Of a stretch of 6,921 nucleotides of DNA, positions 1 to 5,985 are shown piece after piece. The position numbers and the translations under genes were made by a program. The DNA is from Syntrophaceae bacterium (lineage in GTDB: Bacteria > Desulfobacterota > Syntrophia > Syntrophales > UBA2210), in contig JAUXBI010000093.1 of assembly GCA_030619435.1 (NCBI GenBank), positions 1 through 6,921 of the forward strand. The letters run 5' to 3'. The notes under the pieces are model-generated. The model was not told where the DNA came from. It worked only from the letters and a program-made list of their open reading frames with translations, and ran no database searches. Position 1 is the stretch's first letter. Each line of letters starts with the position of its first letter.

Positions 1-78
1 ATCAGGATAATATGTCAAGTAATATCTTTGAATTATGGCCATGTTCGTTGATGGGTATTGGCTTTTTGCTGATCGGGG

Positions 79-107
79 TTGAAATACGGGCGTGGGCAAT
101 ATATATC
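79..107 (+). promoter_or_regulatory. Candidate sigma-70 promoter upstream of the TrmH-family gene
   Basis: A TTGAAA hexamer (79-84, five of six matches to the -35 consensus) is followed after 17 bp by TATATC (102-107, four of six to the -10 consensus), inside a run of alternating A and T. Transcription would start near 114, leaving a leader of about 50 nt before the GTG start at 167. Spacing and position fit a housekeeping promoter for the methyltransferase gene. AT-rich stretches give such matches by chance, so this is a prediction only. Confidence 0.35.
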
Positions 108-151
108 TGAACAGTATTTCACGTGCATGTGTGGGAAGCAGGTAAGCGCAA

Positions 152-160
152 AAAGGAGGT
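152..160 (+). promoter_or_regulatory. Strong Shine-Dalgarno site that fixes the GTG start at 167
   Basis: AAAGGAGGT lies six bases upstream of GTG at 167-169. It is an almost perfect anti-16S complement at good spacing. It supports the GTG as the true start, because the first in-frame ATG codons lie well inside the conserved protein. Confidence 0.85.
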
Positions 161-166
161 TATAAG

Positions 167-937
167 GTGAACATTTTACAGCTGTCGGGAAATCACAGAA
201 AATGGATCCGGAAATTGCATCGGAGAAAATCCCGTGAGGAGGAAGGGGTGTTTATCGCCGAGGGTTTTAACGCGCTTGAAGCCGCTCTTAAAACAACCTG
301 TCATCCGATACTGGAGGTTGTGGCTGATGAAGATCACCTCGAATCGATTGCCGATATCCTTCCCGGGAATGTTCCGGTTTACGGATGTTCCGGCAGTATA
401 ATGGAGGAGATCTCCACGGAGAAGACGCCGCAGGGCATAGTGGTGATCTGCCGCCGGGGGGAATGCCACTTCCCGGATCTGGAAGGCACGGCTTCCGATA
501 CACTGTTGTATCTTGACAGGATATCCGATCCGGGAAACCTGGGGACTATTATGCGTACAGCCGCCTGGTTTGATGTAAAACAGCTGATTCTGAGTCCTTC
601 CTGTGTAGATCCTTTCAATACGAAGGCGATAAGGGCGTCTGCCGGAACTATTTTCGGAATAGAGATATATCAGTCCGTCGATCCCCGACAGATACGTCAG
701 TTCGCGGACAGGACAGGATACAGGATGATAGCGATGGTTCCGCAAGGCGGCATTCCGCCGGACGAATGGCAAAAGGGGGGCAAAAATATTGTGCTGCTGG
801 GGCAGGAAGCGGATGGATTGTCGGAGGAACTGACAGAATATGCCGACCAGCTTGTTTCAATCCCTGGAAGGGGCGGCGTGGAATCTCTGAACCTGTCGGT
901 TGCCGCCGCTATAATTCTCTATGAGATCACGAAATGA
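167..937 (+). CDS. TrmH/SpoU-family RNA 2'-O-ribose methyltransferase
   Basis: This 256-residue protein is a predicted SAM-dependent 2'-O-methyltransferase of tRNA or 23S rRNA, of the SPOUT superfamily (trefoil-knot fold, dimeric, cytoplasmic). Residues about 26-95 form the SpoU substrate-binding domain, with FIAEG at 29-33. The catalytic SpoU domain follows from about 112. Motif 1 is LDRISDPGNLGTIMRTA (116-132), with the conserved Asn124 and the catalytic-type Arg130. The KAIRASAGTIF segment (153-163) matches the conserved middle block. Motif 2 is LLGQEADGL (210-218), where most members have GNE, so Asn is replaced by Gln. Motif 3 is SLNLSVAAAIILYE (240-253), which forms the knot and SAM site. 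Length is usual for the YsgA/TsnR/RlmB-like group, and the modified nucleotide cannot be read from sequence. It starts with GTG behind a strong SD, appears to be a single-gene unit, and ends one base from the convergent EamA gene. The family call is firm; the substrate is unknown. Confidence 0.95.
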   Translation: MNILQLSGNHRKWIRKLHRRKSREEEGVFIAEGFNALEAALKTTCHPILEVVADEDHLESIADILPGNVPVYGCSGSIMEEISTEKTPQGIVVICRRGECHFPDLEGTASDTLLYLDRISDPGNLGTIMRTAAWFDVKQLILSPSCVDPFNTKAIRASAGTIFGIEIYQSVDPRQIRQFADRTGYRMIAMVPQGGIPPDEWQKGGKNIVLLGQEADGLSEELTEYADQLVSIPGRGGVESLNLSVAAAIILYEITK

Positions 938-938
938 A

Positions 939-1847
939 TCAATCCAGTTCTCCGGAGCGGCTTTTTCTGAAAAAGTAGGTCGGAAAAGAGATTTCGGAAA
1001 TGACCATGCCCGTAAGTATAAGGGTGGCTCCGATAAGCCCTTTGACGCCAAATCTTTCGCCGATCGCCCAGTACGCGTATAGCGCCGCGAACACCGGTTC
1101 CATGCAGAAGATCAGCGCAGTGTGTGTAGGGCTCGTGAATCGCTGCATGGAGGTCTGCACCAGAAAAGCGAATATCGTGGCGAAGAGGACGCAGATAACC
1201 AGCGCCCATAGTATTTCCTGATGCCAGACCAGAATTTCATTGCCCCCTAATTTTGCCACCAGCGTGCTGAAGAGAGCCACTACGCCTATCTGAATAGTGG
1301 TGAGCCAGTAGACATCGCTTGCGCGCGCGAATCTGCCGGTGAAAATGAGGTGCAGCGCGATGCATGCCGCGCAGGTCATGGCAAGGATGTCTCCCCTGTT
1401 AAATGACCAGCCGCCGTTCGTACAAAGAAGATAAAGCCCCGCGGCAGCCAGAATTACACCCAGCTTCACGCTGCGGTTCACTGACTGCTTCAAGAGGATG
1501 GCTCCGGCTATCGGCACAAGAACGACGTTAAGGCCCGTCAGAAATGCGGTATTCGAGGCGGTTGTATACAGAAGGGCCATGGTCTGAAACGCGAACGCGC
1601 CAAAGAGCAGGGTGCCGATGACTGCGCCTCTTCCAAGGTATTCTTTTCTGAACGGCCGTCTCGAAAACAGACAAATCACAAGGAGTATAAAAAACGCCAG
1701 ACTGAAACGCTGTGACAGAAAGAGGAATACCCCGACCTGTTCCACGGCCTGTTTAACTATTACGAATGTAGTTCCCCAGAAAAATGTGGTGACGAGGAGC
1801 AGAAAATACGCACCCAGTCTTCGCGCTTTTCCCGATGAGTTCACCAT
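939..1847 (-). CDS. EamA/DMT-superfamily inner-membrane transporter (10 TM)
   Basis: This 302-residue polytopic protein belongs to the drug/metabolite transporter superfamily (EamA, RhaT/YdcZ-like). Such proteins usually export amino acids, metabolites or drugs across the inner membrane. About ten hydrophobic segments are visible, starting near 13, 39, 73, 97, 127, 153, 180, 211, 241 and 268. They form two five-helix repeats, each an EamA domain. Family hallmarks are FFWGTTFVIVK in TM1 (22-32), the SNTAFLTGLNVVLVPI stretch in TM4 (about 98-113), and the EPVFAALYAYWAIGE block in TM9, just before the last helix. The tail is short and basic (FFRKSRSG). The ATG start has a GAGGGGG SD on the minus strand eight bases upstream. 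The gene is divergent from the ABC operon across 153 bp and convergent with the methyltransferase gene, so it is probably transcribed alone. Length is normal and it looks intact. Substrate and direction of transport cannot be inferred from sequence. Confidence 0.93.
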   Translation of the reverse strand: MVNSSGKARRLGAYFLLLVTTFFWGTTFVIVKQAVEQVGVFLFLSQRFSLAFFILLVICLFSRRPFRKEYLGRGAVIGTLLFGAFAFQTMALLYTTASNTAFLTGLNVVLVPIAGAILLKQSVNRSVKLGVILAAAGLYLLCTNGGWSFNRGDILAMTCAACIALHLIFTGRFARASDVYWLTTIQIGVVALFSTLVAKLGGNEILVWHQEILWALVICVLFATIFAFLVQTSMQRFTSPTHTALIFCMEPVFAALYAYWAIGERFGVKGLIGATLILTGMVISEISFPTYFFRKSRSGELD

Positions 1848-1876
1848 ATAACTTGCCCCCTCTCAGGCAAAACCGC

Positions 1877-1905
1877 CTTATATCGCTTGAGTTTTTTAAA
1901 AGCAA
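1877..1905 (-). promoter_or_regulatory. Candidate promoter for the EamA transporter gene
   Basis: On the minus strand TATAAG (1882-1877, five of six to the -10 consensus) lies 17 bp downstream of TTGCTT (1905-1900, only three of six to the -35). It would start transcription about 25 nt upstream of the ATG at 1847, leaving room for the GAGGGGG ribosome site. The -10 is good and the -35 is weak. Confidence 0.35.
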
Positions 1906-1932
1906 ACAAAATAAACAGCCGGGCTTTTTGTC

Positions 1933-1960
1933 TTGACAATACCCAGAGTTCAATAGTAAT
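1933..1960 (+). promoter_or_regulatory. Candidate promoter for the amino-acid ABC transporter operon
   Basis: A perfect TTGACA -35 (1933-1938) is followed after 16 bp by AGTAAT (1955-1960, four of six to the -10). Transcription would begin near 1967, about 35 nt upstream of the ATG at 2001. The site sits between the two divergent genes, and its -35 is within 30 bp of the candidate minus-strand -35, so a regulator bound here could affect both genes. I see no clear operator palindrome. Confidence 0.45.
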
Positions 1961-1989
1961 TACAGCCAACAACAATCAGCTTTTATAAA

Positions 1990-1996
1990 AGGAGGG
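1990..1996 (+). promoter_or_regulatory. Strong ribosome binding site for the binding-protein gene
   Basis: AGGAGGG, within an AAAAGGAGGGG run, lies about five bases before ATG 2001. This is the best SD of the ABC operon. The two downstream cistrons have only weak sites and overlap their upstream genes, which fits translation entering mainly here and high output of the binding protein. Confidence 0.75.
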
Positions 1997-2000
1997 GAAT

Positions 2001-2756
2001 ATGAAGAGTAGTCGTATAATTATTGCTTTACTGGTGATCGCCGGATTTGTTGCAATGCCGGTTATCGGAGGCTCTGCCTTTGCGGCGGAGAAGGTCTATA
2101 CCGTTGCCACGGATGCCACATGGCCCCCGATGGAAATGGTGAACACAGACAAGGATATCGTAGGTTTCGACATTGATTTTCTCAATGCGGTAGCCAAAGA
2201 GGCAGGGTTTAAAGTGAAATTCAAAAACACCGCGTGGGATGGGATCTTTGCGGGCATCGCAGCTGGCAAATATGATGCCATTATATCCTCTGTCACTATT
2301 ACCGAAGAACGTAAGAAAGTGATGAATTTCTCTATTCCTTATATCAATGCCGGCCAGGTACTCATCGTTCCGAAGACTTCGAATGCTGTTCTTATCTCGG
2401 ACCTGAAGGGAAAGAAGATAGGCGCCCAGATAGGTACGACAGGTGGGCTTGAAGTCAAAAAAGCAAAGGGAGTTGAACTTAAAAGCTATGACGAAATAGG
2501 CCTGGCATTTGAAGATATGGCCGTGGGACGCATCAACGGTGTGGTCTGCGATACCCCGGTGGCCGCGCAGTACGCGCTCCAGCAGGATGAATATAAAGAG
2601 AAGTTCAAGATCGTGGGAGATGTCCTTACAACGGAATACTACGGTATAGCGGTAAACAAGAAAAGCAAGAAGCTGCTTGAGCTAATCAACAAGGGTATCA
2701 AGGCCGTACAGAAAAAAGGTATTGACAAGCAGTTGGAAGAGAAGTGGCTAAGATAG
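2001..2756 (+). CDS. Periplasmic polar amino-acid-binding protein of an ABC importer (SBP_bac_3)
   Basis: This 251-residue family-3 solute-binding protein captures an amino acid in the periplasm and delivers it to the permease encoded next. Residues 1-28 are a Sec signal peptide: basic MKSSR, hydrophobic core, then SAFA with likely cleavage before Ala29 or Glu30. There is no lipobox Cys. The family signature GFDIDF begins at 55. Aligned by eye with E. coli GlnH, the ligand contacts have counterparts: Asp38, Thr99, Arg104 (in ITEERKK, the carboxylate-binding Arg) and Asp184 (in CDTPVA, the ammonium-binding Asp). The aromatic positions of GlnH appear as Trp41 and Trp79. GTTGG (145-149) is the second-lobe loop. 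Conservation of these residues indicates an alpha-amino-acid ligand. Whether it is glutamine, a basic amino acid or a broad range is undecided. Length is normal. The last 13 bases overlap the permease gene. A strong SD and a TTGACA-type promoter lie upstream. Confidence 0.96.
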   Translation: MKSSRIIIALLVIAGFVAMPVIGGSAFAAEKVYTVATDATWPPMEMVNTDKDIVGFDIDFLNAVAKEAGFKVKFKNTAWDGIFAGIAAGKYDAIISSVTITEERKKVMNFSIPYINAGQVLIVPKTSNAVLISDLKGKKIGAQIGTTGGLEVKKAKGVELKSYDEIGLAFEDMAVGRINGVVCDTPVAAQYALQQDEYKEKFKIVGDVLTTEYYGIAVNKKSKKLLELINKGIKAVQKKGIDKQLEEKWLR

Positions 2757-3544
2757 CAGACACAGACAAACCAAAAAGGATAGTTATAGACGTTGGCGAT
2801 GGAGCCGCAATTCCCAGCAAAGAAGATGTGGGGTTGTTTACGGCGTGGAGGGTTGCCTTCACAGGCGCTATCGCTATAGTCGCCTATCTGACAATCTTTA
2901 ACCCGGATCCCTACTGGAAGATCTTAAAATTTCTTCCGGATGGGATCCTGGTGACCTTTCAGGTTACAATAGCAGCGATAATCGTGTCACTGGTAATAGG
3001 CCTCTTTACCGGTCTCGGAAGAATATCGAAGAACAGAATCCTGAACGGGATCGCGTCGCTGTATGTGGAGGTCATTCGGGGAATCCCCCTGCTTGTCCAG
3101 TTGTTCTATATCTACTTCGCCCTGGGACGCATAATAAATGTACCAGCCATGGCCAGCGCGATAATCGCGATGTCCGTTTGTTATGGGGCATACATGGGGG
3201 AAATCTTCCGTGCCGGCATCGAATCAATCCCCAAGGGACAGATGGAAGCGGCCCGATCTCTGGGGATGACTTCGGCGCAGGCCATGCGTCACGTGATACT
3301 GCCACAGGCCATCAAGACCATCCTTCCCCCCATCGGCAATGAATTTGTGGCGCTCCTGAAGGATTCATCCCTGGTTTCCATACTTGCCGTGTCCGATCTC
3401 CTGAGAAGGGGGCGCGAGTTTGCCGCCGAATCCTTCAATTATTTTGAAACCTATACGATGGTCGCTCTCGTTTATTTGATTATCACACTTTTTCTATCAA
3501 AACTTATCAGCATCATGGTGGACAGAGTAGGTGCCAACAGATAA
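2744..3544 (+). CDS. Amino-acid ABC transporter permease (HisM/GlnP type)
   Basis: This 266-residue inner-membrane permease of the His/Glu/Gln/Arg family forms the channel of the importer. About five membrane segments are visible, near 36-52, 67-91, 110-128, 133-153 and 237-259. TM2 begins with GILVTFQVT, and [11 protein letters not shown] (111-121) is typical of the family. The EAA loop that docks on the ATPase is [23 protein letters not shown] (168-190), with the conserved Gly174 and Leu-Pro 186-187. The GTG start at 2744 lies 13 bases inside the binding-protein gene, with a weak GGAAGAG upstream, so translational coupling is likely. Only one permease gene is present, so a homodimer is expected, as in GlnP-type systems. 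The first ~34 residues are hydrophilic and charged, and precede the first helix as a cytoplasmic extension that many relatives lack. A later start would remove part of it, but I see no better SD downstream. Family call firm. Confidence 0.95.
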   Translation: MAKIADTDKPKRIVIDVGDGAAIPSKEDVGLFTAWRVAFTGAIAIVAYLTIFNPDPYWKILKFLPDGILVTFQVTIAAIIVSLVIGLFTGLGRISKNRILNGIASLYVEVIRGIPLLVQLFYIYFALGRIINVPAMASAIIAMSVCYGAYMGEIFRAGIESIPKGQMEAARSLGMTSAQAMRHVILPQAIKTILPPIGNEFVALLKDSSLVSILAVSDLLRRGREFAAESFNYFETYTMVALVYLIITLFLSKLISIMVDRVGANR

Positions 3545-4277
3545 AAGTCCCGTCATGGTCGAGATGAGGAATGTATACAAATACTTCGGGCAGCTGAAGG
3601 CGCTGGACAATGTCTCGCTGGATGTCCGCGACGGTGAAAAGCTGGTCCTTATCGGGCCGAGCGGTTCAGGCAAGAGCACACTGCTGCGATCAATCAACCA
3701 GCTTGAAAAGATAGACCGGGGCCACATCATTGTTGATGGTGTTGATATCAGCGATCCCGAAACAGACATAAACAAGGTTCGCGAAGAGATAGGGATGGTC
3801 TTTCAGTCCTTCAATGTCTTTCCCCACAAGACCGTTTTGGAAAATATCAGCCTTGCCCAGGTTGTTGTGCGCAAACGCTCCAAAAAAGAGGCGTCGGAAA
3901 TATCCAGAGAGCTACTCAACAAGGTGGGTATTATTGAGAAGGCGGACAAGTATCCCGAGAAGCTCTCTGGAGGGCAACAACAGCGCGTTGCCATCGCAAG
4001 GGCGCTGGCGATGAAACCCAAGATAATGCTCTTCGATGAACCCACATCGGCATTGGATCCTGAGATGATAGGAGAAGTTCTCGAGGTCATGATAAAGCTG
4101 GCGAAGGAGGGAATAACCATGATAGTGGTCACACACGAGATGGGCTTTGCCCGGGAAGTGGCGGACAGGATCATATTCATGGATTACGGGGCGATCATAG
4201 AGGAAGGAACACCCGAGCACTTCTTTAAAAATCCTATCGAGGAACGCACCAAGATATTTCTTAATCAGATCCTTTAA
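3531..4277 (+). CDS. Amino-acid ABC transporter ATP-binding protein (GlnQ/HisP type)
   Basis: This 248-residue cytoplasmic ATPase powers the importer. All nucleotide-binding motifs are intact: Walker [10 protein letters not shown] (42-50), Q-loop Gln92 in [17 protein letters not shown], signature LSGGQQQR (145-152), Walker B IMLFDEP (165-171) with Asp169 and catalytic Glu170, D-loop SALD (173-176), and switch His202 in VVTHEMGFA. The FNVFPH and [13 protein letters not shown] stretches are typical of the polar amino-acid group. Length matches GlnQ/HisP. The GTG start at 3531 lies 14 bases inside the permease gene, with GGTGGA eight bases upstream. An alternative ATG at 3555 has no visible SD and would shorten the protein by eight residues, still ahead of the first conserved strand. 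It is the last gene of the operon. No clear hairpin terminator follows in the 103 bp before the next gene. Function is firm; substrate depends on the binding protein. Confidence 0.97.
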   Translation: MPTDKSPVMVEMRNVYKYFGQLKALDNVSLDVRDGEKLVLIGPSGSGKSTLLRSINQLEKIDRGHIIVDGVDISDPETDINKVREEIGMVFQSFNVFPHKTVLENISLAQVVVRKRSKKEASEISRELLNKVGIIEKADKYPEKLSGGQQQRVAIARALAMKPKIMLFDEPTSALDPEMIGEVLEVMIKLAKEGITMIVVTHEMGFAREVADRIIFMDYGAIIEEGTPEHFFKNPIEERTKIFLNQIL

Positions 4278-4301
4278 AAGTATTATCCATCCAATAAAAA
4301 C

Positions 4302-4330
4302 TTTCCAACAGAAAATCATTGTGTTACAAG
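4302..4330 (+). promoter_or_regulatory. Weak candidate promoter for the Na/Pi-cotransporter gene
   Basis: TTTCCA (4302-4307) and TACAAG (4325-4330) are 17 bp apart, each four of six to the sigma-70 consensus. They lie in the AT-rich 103-bp gap (4278-4380) between the ABC ATPase and the Na/Pi-PhoU gene. I see no clear Pho box and no terminator in this gap, only a GTTAC...GTAAC inverted repeat (4323-4327 and 4352-4356) with a 24-nt loop. The transporter might therefore be co-transcribed with the ABC genes. Confidence 0.2.
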
Positions 4331-4380
4331 ATACTAAGTAATTGTGATCCCGTAACTTCAAACACACGTGAGGTCCGCGT

Positions 4381-5985
4381 ATGTTCCAGAATGTTATGAT
4401 TTTCTCCACCGGTATTATCCTGTTCCTGTTCGGAATGCTAAGATTAAGTCAAACCGTCCAGCAAAATTTTACGAATATCAGAATACGCGAGTATTTCAGC
4501 CTTGCAGTCAAGAAACGGGTTTACGGGATAGCGACCGGGATCATCTCGACGATTCTATTCCAGAGCAGTTCGGCAACAACCGCCCTGACCGTTGGTCTGG
4601 TCAGCGCCGGTCTGATAAGTTTTTACCATTCGCTCGGCATCATCCTCGGTTCTGACATCGGGACGGCTCTCACCGTTCAGCTGGTTGTCTGGAAGGTTAC
4701 CGACATATCACCCCTCCTCATTATTATCGGCAGTGCTGTGTGGCTTGGCGGAAGAGGGAAATGGCGATCTGCAGGGGAGGCTATTTTCTTTTTCGGCTTT
4801 ATGTTTTTTGGCCTGCTTCTTGTGTCTCAGGCGACCGGACCGTTGAAGGCCAGCCCTGCCTTTGTATCTTTCTTCCAGGAACTCCGGAATCCTTTTTTAG
4901 GTGTCTTTATAGGTTTTATCCTGACGGCTATCATACAATCTTCCGCCATTCCCATTGCCACCCTCGCAATTCTTGCCCAACATGGTCTGGTCACCATAGA
5001 TGGTTCCCTTCCGATAATTCTCGGGGCAAATCTCGGCACATCGGCAACAGCTCTCTTTGCCGGCATAGTTGCTAACATCGATGGGAAGAGATGCGCTGTC
5101 TCTCATTTCCTCTTCAAATTATTCGGTGTCGTATTCTTTATGGCGATTCTGCCCTTTTTCATACGTTTCCTTGAGGGTATAACGCAGGATATACCTCAGC
5201 AGATCGCCTACGGGCACTTTTTCTTCAATCTTGCCCTTGCTGTTGTTTTTACCCCCTTCCTTGGGCCATTTTCCCGTTTCATTGAGAGGATTATGCCTGG
5301 AAAAGGGGAGCCCTTATCCATGTGGCCGGAATTTCTCGATGAAAGATTCCTGTTACAGACGGAGACCGCTCTTAATTGCGCAAGAAAGGAACTGCAAAGA
5401 GAGATCATGCTCGCGCAGAAGATGTTTACCAGGACTATCAGTCTTATACAGGATTTCAGGGAAAGAGACAGGAATGACATCAACTATATTGAACTTGTGG
5501 TTGACAATCTGCAGAGAGAGATAGGTGATTATCTTTACAAGGTCTCCAAGGGGCCTGTTTCTCCTGAGATGTTCAAGAGGCTCTTTCTGTTCTCCTCGAT
5601 GGTGGATGATATAGAGCGGATCGCGGATCACGCGGTAAATATTTCTGAATTGTCCGAACGCAAACATCGGAGAGAAATAGATTTCTCCGAGGCGGCGAGG
5701 GAGGATCTGAAGGTAATAGAGGATCTGGTAGCCAGGAATATCGAAGACGCAGTGTCCCTGATTGACAGGGATAACAGGGAAATAATAAAAGAGATTATCC
5801 GGAGGGAACAAGAGGTCAACCTTGAGGTGAAAGAGGCCAGAGAAAGGCATCTCGAACGGTATTACGAGAAGCTCTGCAACGCGGAGGCAGGACCAATTTT
5901 CGTGGAGATACTGATGAACCTTGAACGGATCTCCGACCATTGTGAAAATATCGCCGAGTATTTTCAGGATATGGAAGACACCTAA
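4381..5985 (+). CDS. Na+/phosphate cotransporter with C-terminal PhoU domain (NptA/YjbB type)
   Basis: This 534-residue inner-membrane protein is predicted to move phosphate coupled to Na+, with a cytoplasmic PhoU-like domain that may regulate it. Residues 1-300 carry two inverted Na_Pi_cotrans repeats. The first has QSSSATTALTVG (61-72) and GSDIGTALT (90-98). The second has QSSAIPIATLAI (186-197) and GANLGTSAT (215-223). The paired QSS motifs are the family hallmark for Na+/Pi binding. About eight helices or re-entrant segments are visible. Residues about 325-530 are a helical, charged PhoU domain with two metal-binding-type E/DxxxD motifs, in DDIERIADHAVNI (409-421) and MNLERISDHCENI (512-524). 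The length and architecture match full-length bacterial members. The ATG start follows GTGAGG (4368-4373) at about seven bases. Its stop overlaps the convergent VWA gene by four bases. No pst or pho genes are nearby, so control by phosphate is not shown. Bacterial relatives such as YjbB can export phosphate, so direction is open. Confidence 0.95.
   Translation: MFQNVMIFSTGIILFLFGMLRLSQTVQQNFTNIRIREYFSLAVKKRVYGIATGIISTILFQSSSATTALTVGLVSAGLISFYHSLGIILGSDIGTALTVQLVVWKVTDISPLLIIIGSAVWLGGRGKWRSAGEAIFFFGFMFFGLLLVSQATGPLKASPAFVSFFQELRNPFLGVFIGFILTAIIQSSAIPIATLAILAQHGLVTIDGSLPIILGANLGTSATALFAGIVANIDGKRCAVSHFLFKLFGVVFFMAILPFFIRFLEGITQDIPQQIAYGHFFFNLALAVVFTPFLGPFSRFIERIMPGKGEPLSMWPEFLDERFLLQTETALNCARKELQREIMLAQKMFTRTISLIQDFRERDRNDINYIELVVDNLQREIGDYLYKVSKGPVSPEMFKRLFLFSSMVDDIERIADHAVNISELSERKHRREIDFSEAAREDLKVIEDLVARNIEDAVSLIDRDNREIIKEIIRREQEVNLEVKEARERHLERYYEKLCNAEAGPIFVEILMNLERISDHCENIAEYFQDMEDT

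Noticed and set aside
3..110. Short open frame running from the left edge to a TGA at 108-110, with a hydrophobic translation (an internal ATG at 12 would give 32 residues).
   Set aside because: There is no good SD before the ATG, no recognisable family, and the frame overlaps the candidate promoter of the methyltransferase gene. It could be the tail of a gene left of the window, but 35 codons are too few to support that.
176..772. A 198-codon open frame antisense to the methyltransferase gene.
   Set aside because: It lies wholly opposite a gene with clear conserved motifs, its translation has no recognisable domain, and it is rich in Arg, Pro and Ser as expected of a shadow frame.
950..966. 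CTCCGGAG palindrome followed by CGGC and T5, considered as an intrinsic terminator for the methyltransferase gene.
   Set aside because: An 8-bp self-complementary palindrome leaves no loop, and the alternative CCG/CGG stem is only three pairs, so no stable hairpin forms. It also lies in the coding region of the opposing gene.
1917..1930. AGCCGGGCT followed by T5 in the divergent intergenic region, resembling a terminator.
   Set aside because: The stem is four base pairs with a one-base loop, which is not feasible, and no gene ends nearby for it to terminate.
3912..4409. A 165-codon minus-strand frame across the ATPase 3' end and the following gap.
   Set aside because: Most of it is opposite the ABC signature and Walker B coding sequence, and the part in the gap has no start signal of its own.
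5353..5940. A 195-codon open frame antisense to the PhoU part of the Na/Pi transporter.
   Set aside because: The plus-strand PhoU motifs fix the coding strand; the antisense translation has no domain and no credible ribosome site.
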